Below are positions 1 through 11,757 of a stretch of DNA of 64,000 bases, one piece after another; positions within the stretch are counted from its first letter, which is position 1; every line of letters starts with the position of its first letter. A model generated the notes under the pieces. That model ran no database searches. It was not told the DNA's origin and was given only the letters and a program-made list of their open reading frames with translations. The translations under genes and the position numbers were made by a program. Source of the stretch: Apodemus sylvaticus (Eukaryota; Chordata; Mammalia; Rodentia; Muridae); assembly GCF_947179515.1 (NCBI RefSeq), contig NC_067490.1, positions 31,284,827 through 31,348,826 of the forward strand, written 5' to 3'.

Positions 1-1859
1 CGTAATCGCCGAACCATCACTCATGTCCTGTCATATCTTTCTTTTTACTTCAGCTGTGGGGATTTGAACTCGGGTCCTCATGCTTGTGCAGTAAATGCTC
101 TTGGCCTTCTTTCTAGACTGGTAGTACTATTTTCCCAATGCAAATATTAATGAACTGAAAAGACTTTTGTCTTAGCATGTTTATTGTTTTTGTTCAGATC
201 TTAGTTTACAAAGCCATATGATGGGACTGAATGGATGTAGCTTCTCTGGAGATACAATGCTAAGCAGCTTTCCCTAGCTCTCCCAATGATCTTTGAGTTT
301 TAGGTGCAAGATTTGTATTCTATATGTATACATGTATAGGAATGAAATATTCTTACTGGTGGAATCACTTGATACTACTTATCTAATTATTTGAATACAT
401 ATGTTCTCCTTTCATGGTATAGGTCTCCATTACCAACTGTAAGCTACTGAGAATAGTAGTCTTGTCTTACCTATCTCATTGTTCATTTCACTGTCCATAG
501 TAAAGAATCATGCTCAAAACAGAAAACTTAAGCAATACAGCGAGTGAGCTGATGGTAGTGTCCAGTGACTTCAGAGGAAAACTGACTACGCTTACTTCAA
601 CTCTTTTCCTGTCATTCTTAAAAGCAGCCATTGTACAAGATGCATGATGCTGTTCCAAGCTCTTCCTGGCTCTGCGAGGATAACTTGTTTAACCTCTGTG
701 TAAAGGCCTGCATCTGTAGAAGGCAATTCATTGGGGAAATAGCAGCAACAATGCGCACCACTATCACACTCTTAAACCTTCGAGAAACATGAAACTTTAT
801 CTTTTGCTGTCTAGTTCCTATGTTTACCTCTTCAAGAATTTTCATCATAGATGGGAGAAATGAATGGTATTAATTCCTAGTTTACCCACTTGGAAAAGGT
901 AACATTTAAAAATAAGAGTAATAATAGATATCTATAAATATTAAAGAGTGTGCCAAATATAAAGAAAAATAACGCTTTTCCTCATTACTCTTTCTTGGAC
1001 ATAATTTTCACATTTCAAAAACAACCAAATTCAAATGTTCTATTTAACAGTTTTCTTATAAATACAGTACAACTTTGCCAGAATTTGTTGAACTTTTACT
1101 ATGGTGTGTGGGAAGTTAGTACTTTTATGCCATCCTTGTACTATAATTTTGTTACACATACACATTCTCTCTTACATTTACAGAGAGCTCACGATTGCAA
1201 GCAAAGGAGATTTTTACCCCAATTGTAAGATACACAGATAATATGTATGTGTTGCTGGTGTATAATTATGTATTGTGCTTTGCAGGCATTCTTTAACTAT
1301 ATTAGAAAATGTATAACATTTTAATTTCAAAATATCCATTTGAAATGTTATGAGTATTGTCTGTTATCAGAAAATCTGAGTGGATGACATTAACAGCATT
1401 TGGATACACCGGCATTCATTTAACTTAAAACTTACTGCAAAAATTTCAGTGACTTTCCAAGTTTCTAATTCTATGCATAATCTGTCTGTGAACACAAAAC
1501 CAGCAAGCTATAAACCTTGTCTCTGCTCCACGTGAAGCCCGAGAGATGCAGTCACTGAGTCAAAAGCTCTTGATAGACATTCTCGGTTTCCTTTCCTGGA
1601 AGATACTTTTAAAAATTACTCCTAATATTATTATAAAAGAATATACATTTAAAAAGTCATAAGGAAATATATTATTATCTATGTCCCATAATACATATGT
1701 GTTTGTGTATATGCAAACATGTATAGATTAAATGAAATTTCCCCATCTGGTTGACAATATTCCCTCTAAGAACCATTGACTATCTTGCACAAACCTTCAC
1801 ATTAGTTATGATCAGACCTCTTTTGCATTGCTGGTTAGGGTTTTCTAAGAAACTCTCTG
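1..1859. other. Upstream intergenic, AT-rich
   Basis: Apart from a short inverted SINE remnant at about 52-107 (GATTTGAACTCGGGTCCTCA), I see nothing recognisable: AT-rich DNA with no long frame. Confidence 0.6.
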
Positions 1860-2188
1860 TCTTAGTTAGGGTTTTACTGCTGTGAACAGACACCATAACC
1901 AAGGCAAGTCTTATAAAGGGCAACATTTAATTGGGGCTGGCTTACAGGTTTAGAGATTCAGTCCATCATCATCAAGGTGGGATCAGGGCAGTATGTAGGT
2001 AGGCATGATGTAGGCAGAGCTGAGAGAGTTCTACATCCTCATCTGAAAGCTGCTAGTAGAAAACTAATTTCCAGGCAACTACGGTGAGGGTCTTAAGACC
2101 ATGCCCACAGTGACACACCTAATCTAACAAGGCCACACCTCCTAATAGTCCCACTCACTGGGCCAAGCATATATAAACCATCACACTA
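1860..2188 (-). mobile_element. MaLR MT-type solo LTR
   Basis: Begins CTTAGTTAGGGTTTTACTGC and runs through GTGACACACCTAATCTAACA to a TATATAAACC end. This is the reverse complement of the familiar mouse MT-family (ERVL-MaLR) LTR. No internal sequence adjoins it. Recognition is from memory of the family; the subfamily is not assigned. Confidence 0.65.
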
Positions 2189-2810
2189 CCTGAACATTAG
2201 AGGCTGTTGCTATTGCTCTTGCTTCTCTATCCTATCTCTCAGAAGTGAAAGTTTAAGTTTCTGTTGCAAAAAACATCACACACTCTGGACACAGGACACA
2301 GAGAACCTGATCTAGATCTGACCTGAAATCTTTCTCCCTGAGGACTAGTTTTCATGGTATCAGAAGGTTCCATGCAAGTTTCCAAGGAACAAAAACAACC
2401 AATAGTCCTTCCCACCTATGACACCTGTGAACCACAACCAACATCCTGGCATAATAACTAGAAGGGTATGTAGTCATGACACCTATACCTCGACAGTAAC
2501 AAGCAGACCTCTAATTAGAATTAAGGTTAAGCTCAACAAGAGGGAAACCATGCCTGGTAATGGAAACAGCCAAATACCTAGAACCAGTGAAGTCATGAAT
2601 CTTGGAAGAGAACCTAAAATTGCCAAGAGTGGGGAAGCTCATGATATCTTAGCACTGGACAAACAAATACAAACAACTAAGGAAGTAGAGAAATAGTCCT
2701 TCGTCCCCAGTTCCTAAACCAATGGCAAGTGGACATCCATGAAATCATATACATAAAAGCAACATTACATGGACTTAGCAGGTTATATTTATATACTTAG
2801 GAATGTTCAT
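2189..2810 (+). repeat. Unassigned interspersed sequence
   Basis: Includes a 92-codon open frame (2418-2696) that is not supported as a gene. The tail near 2735-2800 (TGAAATCATATACATAAAAG) resembles the 3' part of a rodent retroelement, possibly L1. The family cannot be named. Confidence 0.3.
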
Positions 2811-2876
2811 ATATATATATATATATGATATACATTATATATATGTATGATATACATTATATATACATATATACAT

Positions 2877-2932
<56 letters not shown>

Positions 2933-2964
2933 CATGCATATATATATATGCATATATACATATA
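2811..2964. repeat. Compound (TA)n/(CA)n microsatellite
   Basis: Alternating TA runs, then CA repeats at 2880-2911, then TA and TATG runs. It directly precedes a B1 remnant. Confidence 0.95.
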
Positions 2965-3060
2965 TAGACCAGGCTGACATGAAACTGAGAGACCTGCCTG
3001 CTTTTGCCTCCTGAGTGCCAGGATTTAAAGTGTGTGCCATCATGTTCCATACCACACCCC
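2965..3060 (-). mobile_element. B1 SINE fragment
   Basis: GACCAGGCTGACATGAAACT and CTCCTGAGTGCCAGGATTTA are the inverted left half of a diverged B1 (7SL-derived SINE). Confidence 0.65.
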
Positions 3061-3099
3061 ACATTTCAAACTGGGGTCCTTGCCATGTAGGCCAGTCCT

Positions 3100-3475
3100 G
3101 TGGTTCTACTATAAAGTGTCCCCCATATGCTCACATATTGGAACACTTGGTCTCCAGGTGACTCTATGGTTTGAGAAGGTTACAGAGCCTTGTTTGTGAG
3201 GTTCTTGTTGAAGCCTTGCTGGAGGAAGCATGCTCCTGGGTGTGGACTTTGGGATGTCACAGTCTGGCCTCACATCTTGTTCCCTCTCTACTTTCTGTAG
3301 GGATGAAATGTGGTCGTCCATATTTCTGTTCTCCCTGCTATGCCTTCTCTACCAGCCCCCATGTCTTCTCTACCACAGTGGATTCTTCTCCTCTGGGGGC
3401 AGATAAGATAATTAACCTTTTCTCCCATAAGTAACTTTCGTGATGGTATTTTATCTCAATAATAGGAAAGAAAGT
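3100..3475 (+). mobile_element. MaLR-like LTR, diverged
   Basis: CTCCTCTGGGGGCAGATAAG..., AATTAACCTTTTCTCCCATA and TTTTATCTCAATAATAGGAA follow the pattern of the 3' half of rodent MaLR/ORR1-type LTRs (pre-poly(A) region and end). Family-level recognition only. Confidence 0.45.
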
Positions 3476-3649
3476 AGTTGGAGGCTAGGTGACTTCCAGT
3501 TTGTGGTTTTCCTGCCTTAGTTTCCCCAGTGCCAGCATTATATGCCTGCCTTAGCTTGAGTTTTGTTGTCTTTCAGATGACTTTTAATGATCTAAGAATT
3601 TGCTCAGATATTCACTACTTATCTTGGGAAAGTCCTCCCCATCCCCTGG

Positions 3650-3785
3650 CTTTTCTAAACAAGGTTTCTTGGTGTAGTCTTTGCTGTCCTGTAACTTACT
3701 ATGTAGACTAGGCTAGTCTCAAACTTACAGAGATCTGCCTGCCTCTTCCTCCTGAGTCCTGGGGCGTGCCCCACCATTGCTTGGC
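3650..3785 (-). mobile_element. B1 SINE
   Basis: Reads CTATGTAGACTAGGCTAGTC, AGATCTGCCTGCCTCTTCCT and GTGCCCCACCATTGCTTGGC, an inverted diverged B1. Confidence 0.75.
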
Positions 3786-3802
3786 CATTCTTCTGAAAGT
3801 TA

Positions 3803-4015
3803 AAAATAGATTTATGTTTATTTTATGTGAGTGTTTTGTCTGGGTGTATGAGTGGCACATGCACACAAAGTTCTTGGAGGCCAGAAGAAGGTATTAGGTT
3901 CCTTGGAAGTGCAATTACAGACCATAGCGAATTACTGTGTGGGTGCTGGGAGCTGAACCTTGTCCTCTGCAAGAGTAGTGAGTGCTCTTAACCACGGAGC
4001 CATCTCTCAAGCCCT
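3803..4015 (-). mobile_element. B3/B2-class SINE
   Basis: Starts GATTTATGTTTATTTTATGT and ends TTAACCACGGAGCCATCTCT, with GGTGCTGGGAGCTGAACCTT between. This is the typical inverted B3/B2 tRNA-derived body. Confidence 0.8.
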
Positions 4016-4399
4016 TACTCATAAAGTTTTACTCATTCAAACACGTTGTTTTCCGTTTTCAATTTACTCATCATTGGTGATTCATTAAAAATATCTCAAA
4101 GGAAAGAAATTACAAAGATTAGCAATGCTATTAAAATTCACTGTGAAGTGAAAATTACCTGCATGACCGCCTGCATTTATTTTGCCTTTACATATATACT
4201 GTAAGTAATGTTATTTTAGTAAAACATTTTATATATCAACAATAACTCTCCCCAGGAATAGTGCTACAAGAATAGCATAGGAAAAATTATAGCTATAGAA
4301 TTTCCTGAAAATTTGTAACACTGTTTGGTATAATTTTGATAAATTAAAAGGCTATTGAAGGGAGTAAATAAATAAATTTTTGATAAATTAAAAGGCTAT

Positions 4400-4548
4400 T
4401 CATTAGGGAGTATGGCACGGTGGTGTAGGGGAAGGGGGTACCTAGGCGGGCCCATGCCCAGACACCTCTTCCCCCTGGGGGACCACACACACATAGACAT
4501 GATATAGACAGAATAGAGTTTATTCAGGGCAGAGGATGAGTCTTAGAG

Positions 4549-4603
<55 letters not shown>

Positions 4604-4830
4604 GAGGGAAGTAGAGGCCCAGCCATGACCACATGGAGAGAGGGGGGAGGGCAGGAGAGCCCAAGAGCAGCAGGGAGGTGAGAGTGCCAAGAGGCAAGAG
4701 TGATGAGAGAAAGCAATGAGAGAGTGAAGAGAGAGAGGAGGGGCAAGTAGCCCCTGTTATAGTGGGCCAGGTCTATGGGGTGGGGCATGCCTGGCTGTTG
4801 CCATGTACGAGTGGGGTGCAACTTAGACAG
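4400..4830. repeat. LTR-like block containing an (AG)n microsatellite
   Basis: GC-rich block with a (GA)n run at 4553-4594. It contains GAATAGAGTTTATTCAGGGC, an inverted polyadenylation-like TTTATT typical of LTRs in - orientation. The family is not recognised. Confidence 0.35.
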
Positions 4831-5539
4831 AATACTAACAGCTATAGCAATGTTTATTGTACTTCTTCTACATTTGGTGATTAATGATCGTTGATTTAAA
4901 TGACTTCACTCTCTTTTATATCTAATCTCATTTTGACTGGTGTGCTACGCATGGTCTTATGTGATTGAAAAACAAACACAGCCCAAACCAAAACTATGAT
5001 CTTCCCATGAGTAAATTAGCCAGTTCACAATATTTGTACTGGAAAGTTAGGATATCACACCAGGGGTGTGTGGCAGAGATTCCGAGGTATCATCCAACAT
5101 TCATTCTTATTTTTTTTTTTCTTATAATGATTCCTACTTTCCCTTATCCAGGCCTACATGTATTCATGTACCCTACTCTATTTCAGCTATGGGCAGATGT
5201 GTTCATGCGTTTTCATATTAGCCAACAAAGTTTAAACAGAGTGACATATGTCTCCTTCTGATGATGCCTTTTCAGGTTTGCTTTGGCTGAATAGCGGATG
5301 GAAGCCATAGAAGCAGGAAGAACAACCCTGGATACAAGGGCAAAACCTCCCGATGGTGATGGCAAAGCTGCCCTTGTGCTCTGGGAATGACTCTATCTTT
5401 ACCCACACACAAAATATAAATAAACCTTTGCCATCCTTAAAGTACTATATTTTGCCCCTTCTTTTGATTTTAATAAGCAGCCTAGATCAAAAACATAAAG
5501 TAATAAAAGATGTGGGTAAAGCCAAGTTTAAAAGTGCAT

Positions 5540-5710
5540 GCTAAGGGTGGCAAGATGGCTCAGTGCTTAAGAGAGTTTTCTGTATAATCACAAAGACTGA
5601 CATTGGGGATCCTAGCATATACTTAACGGGCTAGGAGGTCCACACATGCCTGTAACTTCAGATTTGAGTCCCTCCTGAAATAGGAGTTCACTGTCGCTTG
5701 CTAGCTTCTA
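5540..5710 (+). mobile_element. Diverged B2/B4-class SINE
   Basis: GGGTGGCAAGATGGCTCAGTG resembles the tRNA-derived A-box head of B2/B4, but the body is poorly conserved. Confidence 0.5.
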
Positions 5711-6164
5711 ATCTAGCCAAGAAAACACTGGACGTGCAGTAAAAATGTTGCTTTTATCTACCTTGGAGTTATCAATGCATGTACAGGGGGAAACAAGGAA
5801 TTCAGGACTAAGAATTCTGATTATGGGGGTTGGCAATATGGCCTCCAAGTTCTCAAAGGGATAGGATGAGACTGATAAGAAGAGGGCCCTGATACCCTTT
5901 CTGGTCTTTGTGTCCAAGTGCCTGTATGCCCACATACAAATTACAAACACATGAATAAATGAGTAAATCTTAAAATATTTAACTGAGGTTGGTAGGTAAA
6001 GCTGTCTGCTGCTATACCTTGATGTTCTCAGTTTGATTTCTAGGCCTACTTTGTAGAAAGAGGGAACTGGATTCTGAAGTCATTCTCTTATGTGGTATTC
6101 TGTACAGACACATAAATGAATAAATAAATACAATAATAAAATGTGTAAAAACATTTTTAAGCCA

Positions 6165-6255
6165 GGCATAATACCTGGCCCATGCCTTCAGGAGGCAGAG
6201 GTTGATGTTCCTATGGCATCTGTGGCCTGATCTCCTCCAGTAACACACATTTCTA
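6165..6255 (+). mobile_element. B1 fragment
   Basis: AGCCAGGCATAATACCTGGC and TCAGGAGGCAGAGGTTGATG match the head of a diverged + strand B1. Confidence 0.5.
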
Positions 6256-6529
6256 GCCTTTACAAATTAGAAGAATTATTATTTAGTGAGGATGATGTTT
6301 ATTGTGATTTACCTAAATGTATACTTCCCACACTTGCTGTGTCTGAGGCCTCCTTTTGATCTATTGTCCTTCCTCCTTGGTATATTCCTTAGCATAGTTC
6401 TCACTTTGTGTCATTCTATTTTTCCCTAGAAGGTATTTGAAATGCGGGAGGTCATTGTTTTTCTGTCATACTGGCAAGGAAGCAATTGCTAGCATCTACA
6501 GTGTAGGATAGGGATACTAATCCTTTTCA

Positions 6530-6716
6530 GGGGCTGGAGAGATGGCTCAGTGGTTTTAAGATTACTGACTTTACTTCCAGAGGACCTAGGTTCGATTCTC
6601 AGCAGCCACATGGCAGCTCACAGCTGTTTGTAATTCCAGTATCTGATACCCTCACACAGACAGACATTTAGGCAAAACACCAATGCACATGAAAACAAAT
6701 AAATTGATTAAAAAAC
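6530..6716 (+). mobile_element. B2 SINE
   Basis: GGGGCTGGAGAGATGGCTCA begins a canonical B2 tRNA-like head, with the B box GGTTCGATTC and an A-rich tail AAATAAATTGATTAAAAAAC. Confidence 0.88.
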
Positions 6717-7444
6717 AATTCTAAGTACCTTGAAACACACAAATGGCAGTCTTGCCCATTCAAAGGAGCGCTCCGTTTCTTAAGTCACTTTTCCGTGGCA
6801 CTCCAGACAGACTTCAGAATATTAAGGATGTACTTTTCCACTGAGGTAAAGCCACAGCCCCTTTTGCATTCTGTTTAATACTTCTGCTCATCACTCATAT
6901 AGATTAAAATGATCCATTTAATAACTGAATGGGCATAACTGAATCCAAGTGCTAATACATTTATATGAAAATGCAGTTGTCACAACTATACTAAAACATT
7001 CAGGGATAAAAAATATATATAAATTAGGAGACATGCATATTTCCCTATGTTCTTAATTTTACAAAGTACCTTTATTTAGTATGCCAGAAAAATCATATCA
7101 CTATAGGTTCCTTTTTAAATTTACATTTCGTTGGTTTTCTTTTTCCTTCTGATAATTATATATTGACAAATTATGGTGCCATATAATCATAGGATATAAA
7201 GTGATACTTTGAGTTTTGAGGGACTTAGAATGATTAATCCAAGCTGAGTTATCTATTTGTCACCTTAATATTTGGCTTTTTGTGGTGACAAAAAGTTTTA
7301 TTCTTAGTCATACTGACACTCAATTAATAGCTATATTTGTCACACTGTTCAAAAAAGTAGTGCTATTATTTTATTACTGTATTAAAGTAAGAGGAGACAT
7401 GAGTTGTACTGCCTCATGATTCTAGAGTTTTCTTTTCTTCTTCT

Positions 7445-8206
7445 TCTTTTTTTTTTTTTTTTTGAGAACCCACTCTTACCTTTATTGTCCAATTTCAGTA
7501 TAGCTGCTGTAGCAAGCAACAGTATAAGGAGCTACCAGTTTGACACCAGATTCCAACCCTGGGTTACAACATAAGCATTGCCAAAATGGCCATCAGAGAA
7601 CGCTTAAGGCCAATGACTAACCTTACCACTCTGCGGCAACATTAATGCAACTGCCAAGAACAACCTGAAAGAACTCCAGAAAGGAGAACCAAAGGCCAGT
7701 ACCGATTTTGTTCCAAAGATGGTATGGTGGGCCATTTATAATCTTTAGGTTAGGAAAAGAACCAATGCTTTTTCAGCAAGTAGGACCAAATGTCTGCGGC
7801 CAGCCCTCTCCTGGCTTAGTTTTGTTTGCCCACTTTGGAGAATTTAGACAATCTTCAACGTGGGAACCACGTCAGACACCCACTCCCTGATATCCCCACC
7901 TTAGGATACCAACATGCTACTGTGCACGTCATGCAGGCCCGAAGATTCCCCGCTTTGGCCTCTATAGCTGTTGCACCACCCACCACGCCTGGCCACCCAC
8001 TAAATTTTCCCAGCTTCCCCCCTGGTGATTCAGAACAACTCTCTTGAAACTAGCAGACACGTCTTGTAAATATTTGGCTATTTTCTAATCAAGAGTATGT
8101 TTTTTATACACTAAGCCATATGGCTTAGAAGAATAATTAGTAAAATCTGAACAAGAAAGACAGTGAGAAGACACCACACTTCAACCTAAGGAAAACACTT
8201 TGCAGT
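7445..8206 (-). other. Unidentified retrocopied sequence ending in poly(A)
   Basis: Read on the - strand, it ends with AATAAA (7481-7486) about 17 bases before a long A tract (T run 7446-7463 on +), a cDNA-like end. It abuts the Rpl21 retrocopy on the same strand. No protein homology is recognised, and short + strand frames at 7708-8047 are not convincing. It is either the 3' extension of the Rpl21 retrocopy or a separate retrocopied 3' UTR. Confidence 0.5.
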
Positions 8207-8735
8207 CCGAGTCCTTTATTTCTGTTTTTGTACATTAGCCGGTGAATTCGTATGGAAAGGGCTCCAACAGCGCATGCTCCTTTCCATTAATTCTCACAAG
8301 CATGCTTCTCTTGGGTGGTGCAGGCTGGCGCTTCTGCTGAGCCCAGGTGCCCTTCTCTTTGGCTTCCTTTTTCTTCTGATCGTTCTCCTTCACCCACTTC
8401 AGGAAGCTGCCTCTGCTCTTTGAGTGCTTGATGTGCTCAGTCCTCACACTGATCCTCTTGGCCAGAATCTGCTCTTAATTTTCTTGTTTACAAGGATGCG
8501 CAAGGCATGCTGGGTAACATTTATGGGGCATTCCATTTTGAACAGTGCCCATTCCCTTGACTATCATCTTTCTTGTAGATTCGCATGTATGTGGTCAAAG
8601 GAACAACCCCATGTTTCCTAAAAGGCATGGAGAACATGTACCAGGTGCCTATCCTGTTTCCCTTTGTGTCTGTCATTTTGGCGAGTTAGTGGAAGATGGC
8701 TGCCGTGGCCGAAAGCTAGAGTTTTCTTTCCATGG
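8207..8735 (-). pseudogene. Rpl21-ps: Processed pseudogene of ribosomal protein L21
   Basis: On the - strand, the start at 8676 gives MTDTKGNRIGTWYMFSMPFR, matching the RPL21 N terminus. The terminal segment 8235-8447 gives RTEHIKHSKSRGSFLKWVKE through PYEFTG and stop, matching the C terminus. A pyrimidine-rich GC-rich leader with GCCATCTTCCACTAACTCGCC precedes the ATG, and AATAAA (8215-8220) follows the stop. No introns are present. The middle is broken: a small deletion after ...RIYKK and a larger one removing most of the YHGKTGRVYN region shift the frame. Clearly non-coding as ribosomal protein. Confidence 0.92.
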
Positions 8736-8898
8736 TCATCTGTCTCTCTAATTTTGGACTTCAGTCATCTTGCATCAGAATGGGAAGCACCTGGTAGAGC
8801 AAAACTGTTAATGCATCATGGGAGCTGTGGGGCAAAGAAATAGATAGGAGGAGGTCAGGGCTTCAAAATACCCTGTATGTGCAGACCTCGATGAATAT

Positions 8899-9255
8899 CT
8901 TAGTTAACTTTAACTTCAACCTGACATAGCCTACATCTGAAGAGGAAGCCTTGATTGAGGAATTTCCTGGTTTAAATTGGCTTGTGGGCTTTATGTGATG
9001 GATCATGCTGATTATTAATGGATTTAGGAGGACTGAGACCATTACAGCCAGCACCATTCCTAGGCAGGTGGTCCCATGCTGAATTAGAAAGCTAGCTAAG
9101 TAAGAAACCTGCATCCTCCCATGGTTCTGGTCTCCATGGTATTGTTGTGACTTCCTTTAATGATAGATTGAATCCTTAAAGTATAAGCTAGATGAACACT
9201 TTCCATCTCAAGTTGCTTTTGGTCAGAATTTTATCACTAGAAAAAAAGCTAAGTC
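8899..9255 (+). repeat. Rodent interspersed repeat, diverged copy
   Basis: Runs from TTAGTTAACTTTAACTTCAA... to CAAGTTGCTTTTGGTCAGAA. Same family as the inverted copies at 35275, 38395, 52618 and 53003 (ends share CAACTTG / CCAAAAGCAACTTG). Family name not assigned. Confidence 0.65.
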
Positions 9256-10880
9256 CTCATACTAGGCCGCAGTTCCTAAAGATTTCTTCACCTTTCAGGA
9301 ACTCCATGAGTTTAGGAACAAGCCTTTATTTTGTGGGCCTTTGGGTGACATTCTGAAAAAATGAAGAGCTCATTAGTGTGGCTTGAGTCCTCTGTTCTGC
9401 CCAATGCCCACCTTGGGGGCAGTGGGTGGGAAGGCAGTTAATCAATGGCTCAGACTCTGGGAGCAGGTGAGAATGGGGGGCAAACTCATTTATTAATTCT
9501 CAGGGAGTGTCCTTTATACCTTCCACCTGAGCCCCATTGGTCCCAAGAACGTGTGTTCTCCCAATGGCAGTTCCTGATTGGCTGTCGTTGTCTGCGTCAC
9601 CAACACCTAGGCTCCCAGAGAAGCTTCAGTTTATCCATCATGTGGAAGTGGCCTCCATGACTATGTGGTACCACTAGTTATTTAGTGACATTTATGTGGA
9701 AGCAACCACTGCCTTGTCACTGAGGCCTGCTGTTCCTTCTACGCATGAGTGATTGCACACGAGTTGCAAACACAACCCATTCTGTGTTGGTATGAATATT
9801 TATCTGTCTCACTGCTGGTGACTCTGCATGTGTACACACATGCCTACATATGTACTGTGTCAATAGCATCACCCATTAAATAAGGTTCTGTCCCTTTGCT
9901 GCCAAGTTGTTCTTACTAACCAAGGCAATAGGCGACACAATTTATAAGATTAAGAATATGTTTTAAGAGTCCACACACTTGGTTGGAGAACATTAAGAAG
10001 GAATCACGCTGAATGTCTGCTGGGAGATTCCTCCCTGCTGGCTAGCTTTCATAGTGCCAAAGGGTGCTATGTGAGCCGCTGAGGAGAAAATTCATCAATA
10101 GGTCTACCCAGCTGTGGGTCTGATGAACCGCTCTGACCTTCCTAGTAAGATATGCCCATGGGTGTAATCATGCAAGAAAGTTATGGGTAAACAACGTGTT
10201 TTCTGATTGGATTTGAAGTCAGCTTTATGGAGAGAACTCATGCCTGCTATTGTAAACCTGGTAAGAACACCTGTGGGTGACGAAGTCATAGGCTGTAGCT
10301 TGGCTAAGTGGACATATCATAGAGCTGCCTTATGGATATGTAGACTCCTACTCACAGATCAGTGCTGCCGTCAGCCTTTCTCAGAGACACATCTTGCTGT
10401 ACTACACACATCAGTTAATGCAGAGGCTTCCAACTGGTCAATGTGGAGTCCTCAGCCTTAAATGGGACATCTCTGTGGTTTCCCCTCTCCATGGCTCAGG
10501 GAATAGCTTAGAAGATGGTGGCATAGCACCTGGAGATTGGAGATTTCTTCAAGGCAGTGTCTTCTGGACATGGGATACCCACTGCTCCCCGGAACTCACT
10601 GAAGCTGTCGTTATTTGTATACAACCTGCTCAAAACTAGACGTGGCTGATTTTGTCCTGCAAGGGGCAGGTGTTCATTAGGACCTTCCCCTTACTGAGAA
10701 TTTATGAGCTCTAAATGGATGCTGAAGGGGGTGGTGTAATTTTCTTCAATGGTGTAACCATTGATACATTGTCCATATTTCAGTAAACAATCCCTCTCCA
10801 AAGATGCTAACGCAAGCAGCGGGGTGGACCAATAGAAAATCAAAAGCCATCAAAACAGGAGGGATTTTGCTGATAGAAGG
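9256..10880. other. Intergenic, mostly unassigned
   Basis: A GC-richer part at about 9380-9680 contains ATTTATTAATTCTCAGGGAG and clustered CCAAT-like motifs (CCCATTGG, CCCAATGG), suggestive of an old LTR in - orientation. No gene-like frame is supported in 9700-10880. Confidence 0.35.
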
Positions 10881-11232
10881 CTTTCTCCTTGCCAAAGTGT
10901 GACAAAGGTTGTAGATAAGAAAAGGGAGAAGAAACTCAGTATATACATATATGAAATTTTCAAATAATAATTAAAAAAACCAAATGCTAGTTTTATACTA
11001 AGAAGCAAAGACCCTATATTCTGATTGGATATGCTGCCATATCTGGGGAGAAACATTCATTTTTCAAGAAACACTAGCATAGGCTGGGTAATTACTTGAT
11101 CTGGCTAAACTGAGAAGTGTGTCTGATACTAGGGTAGAATATACTGCTGGATTCCGGAAGTTGGTTGACGTCAAACCATTCATCAGTTGTTTAGAATCAG
11201 TAACTATTGGCATCTGACTATTGCACACTTGC
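10881..11232. repeat. Inverted repeat, left arm (352 bp)
   Basis: Reverse complement of 11758-12109 along its whole length with no indel (coordinates of paired bases always sum to 22,990) and about three substitutions. Starts CTTTCTCCTTGCCAAAGTGT and ends CTGACTATTGCACACTTGC. No recognisable gene within. Confidence 0.95.
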
Positions 11233-11360
11233 TTTCAGGGGGTGGGAGGAGGGGTTGAGGGTTTTCTCCAGGGAGGAGGGAAACTGGGAAAGGCTTTTAG
11301 CATTTGAAATGTAAATGAAGATTATATTCAATAAAAAAAATACTTTTTAAAAAAAAAAAG
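11233..11360 (+). mobile_element. L1 3' end remnant (+ strand)
   Basis: GGGTGGGAGGAGGGGTTGAG then AGCATTTGAAATGTAAATGA and an A-rich tail resemble the last bases of an L1Md-type 3' UTR. It sits in the spacer of the inverted repeat. Confidence 0.55.
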
Positions 11361-11545
11361 CACTGGCTGCTTTTCCAGAAGGCCCAGGTTCAATTTCCAG
11401 GACCAACATGGTGACTTACAACCTTCTGTAAGTCCAGTTCCACAAGATCTGAGGCTCTCTTCCAGTATCTGTGGCACAACACATTTGTGATTCCCAGATA
11501 CACGGGCGTGCAAACACTATACACATAAAGTAAGTTTTTAAATCT
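11361..11545 (+). mobile_element. B2/B3-class SINE
   Basis: GCACTGGCTGCTTTTCCAGA, CCAGGTTCAATTTCCAGGAC (B box) and an ACACATAAAGTAAGTTTTTA tail. Lies in the spacer of the inverted repeat. Confidence 0.75.
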
Positions 11546-11757
11546 TTTTTTAAAAGAAGGGACTGTGGCAGTGGAATAGGAAAGGTGACTGTGATTTAAC
11601 ACATTGTACAAATACGAAATTCAAGAAAAACCAAAGATGTATGTCTTTAAAAGAAAAGGATGGTGGTGTTACTTGCAGTGGAAACCTAAGATTTCATTTA
11701 TAACCCAGTAGGGAGTTTCAAAAGAAAACACATTGGACATGTAAAGTGTGGGAACTT

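Noticed and set aside
2835..3064. - strand frames with repeated Cys-Val and Tyr-Ile
   Set aside because: Direct translation of (CA)n and (TA)n microsatellite joined to a B1 remnant.
7708..8047. Overlapping + strand frames with Pro-rich sequence
   Set aside because: They are antisense to the poly(A)-terminated retrocopied segment. They lack family resemblance and have no start or splice context.
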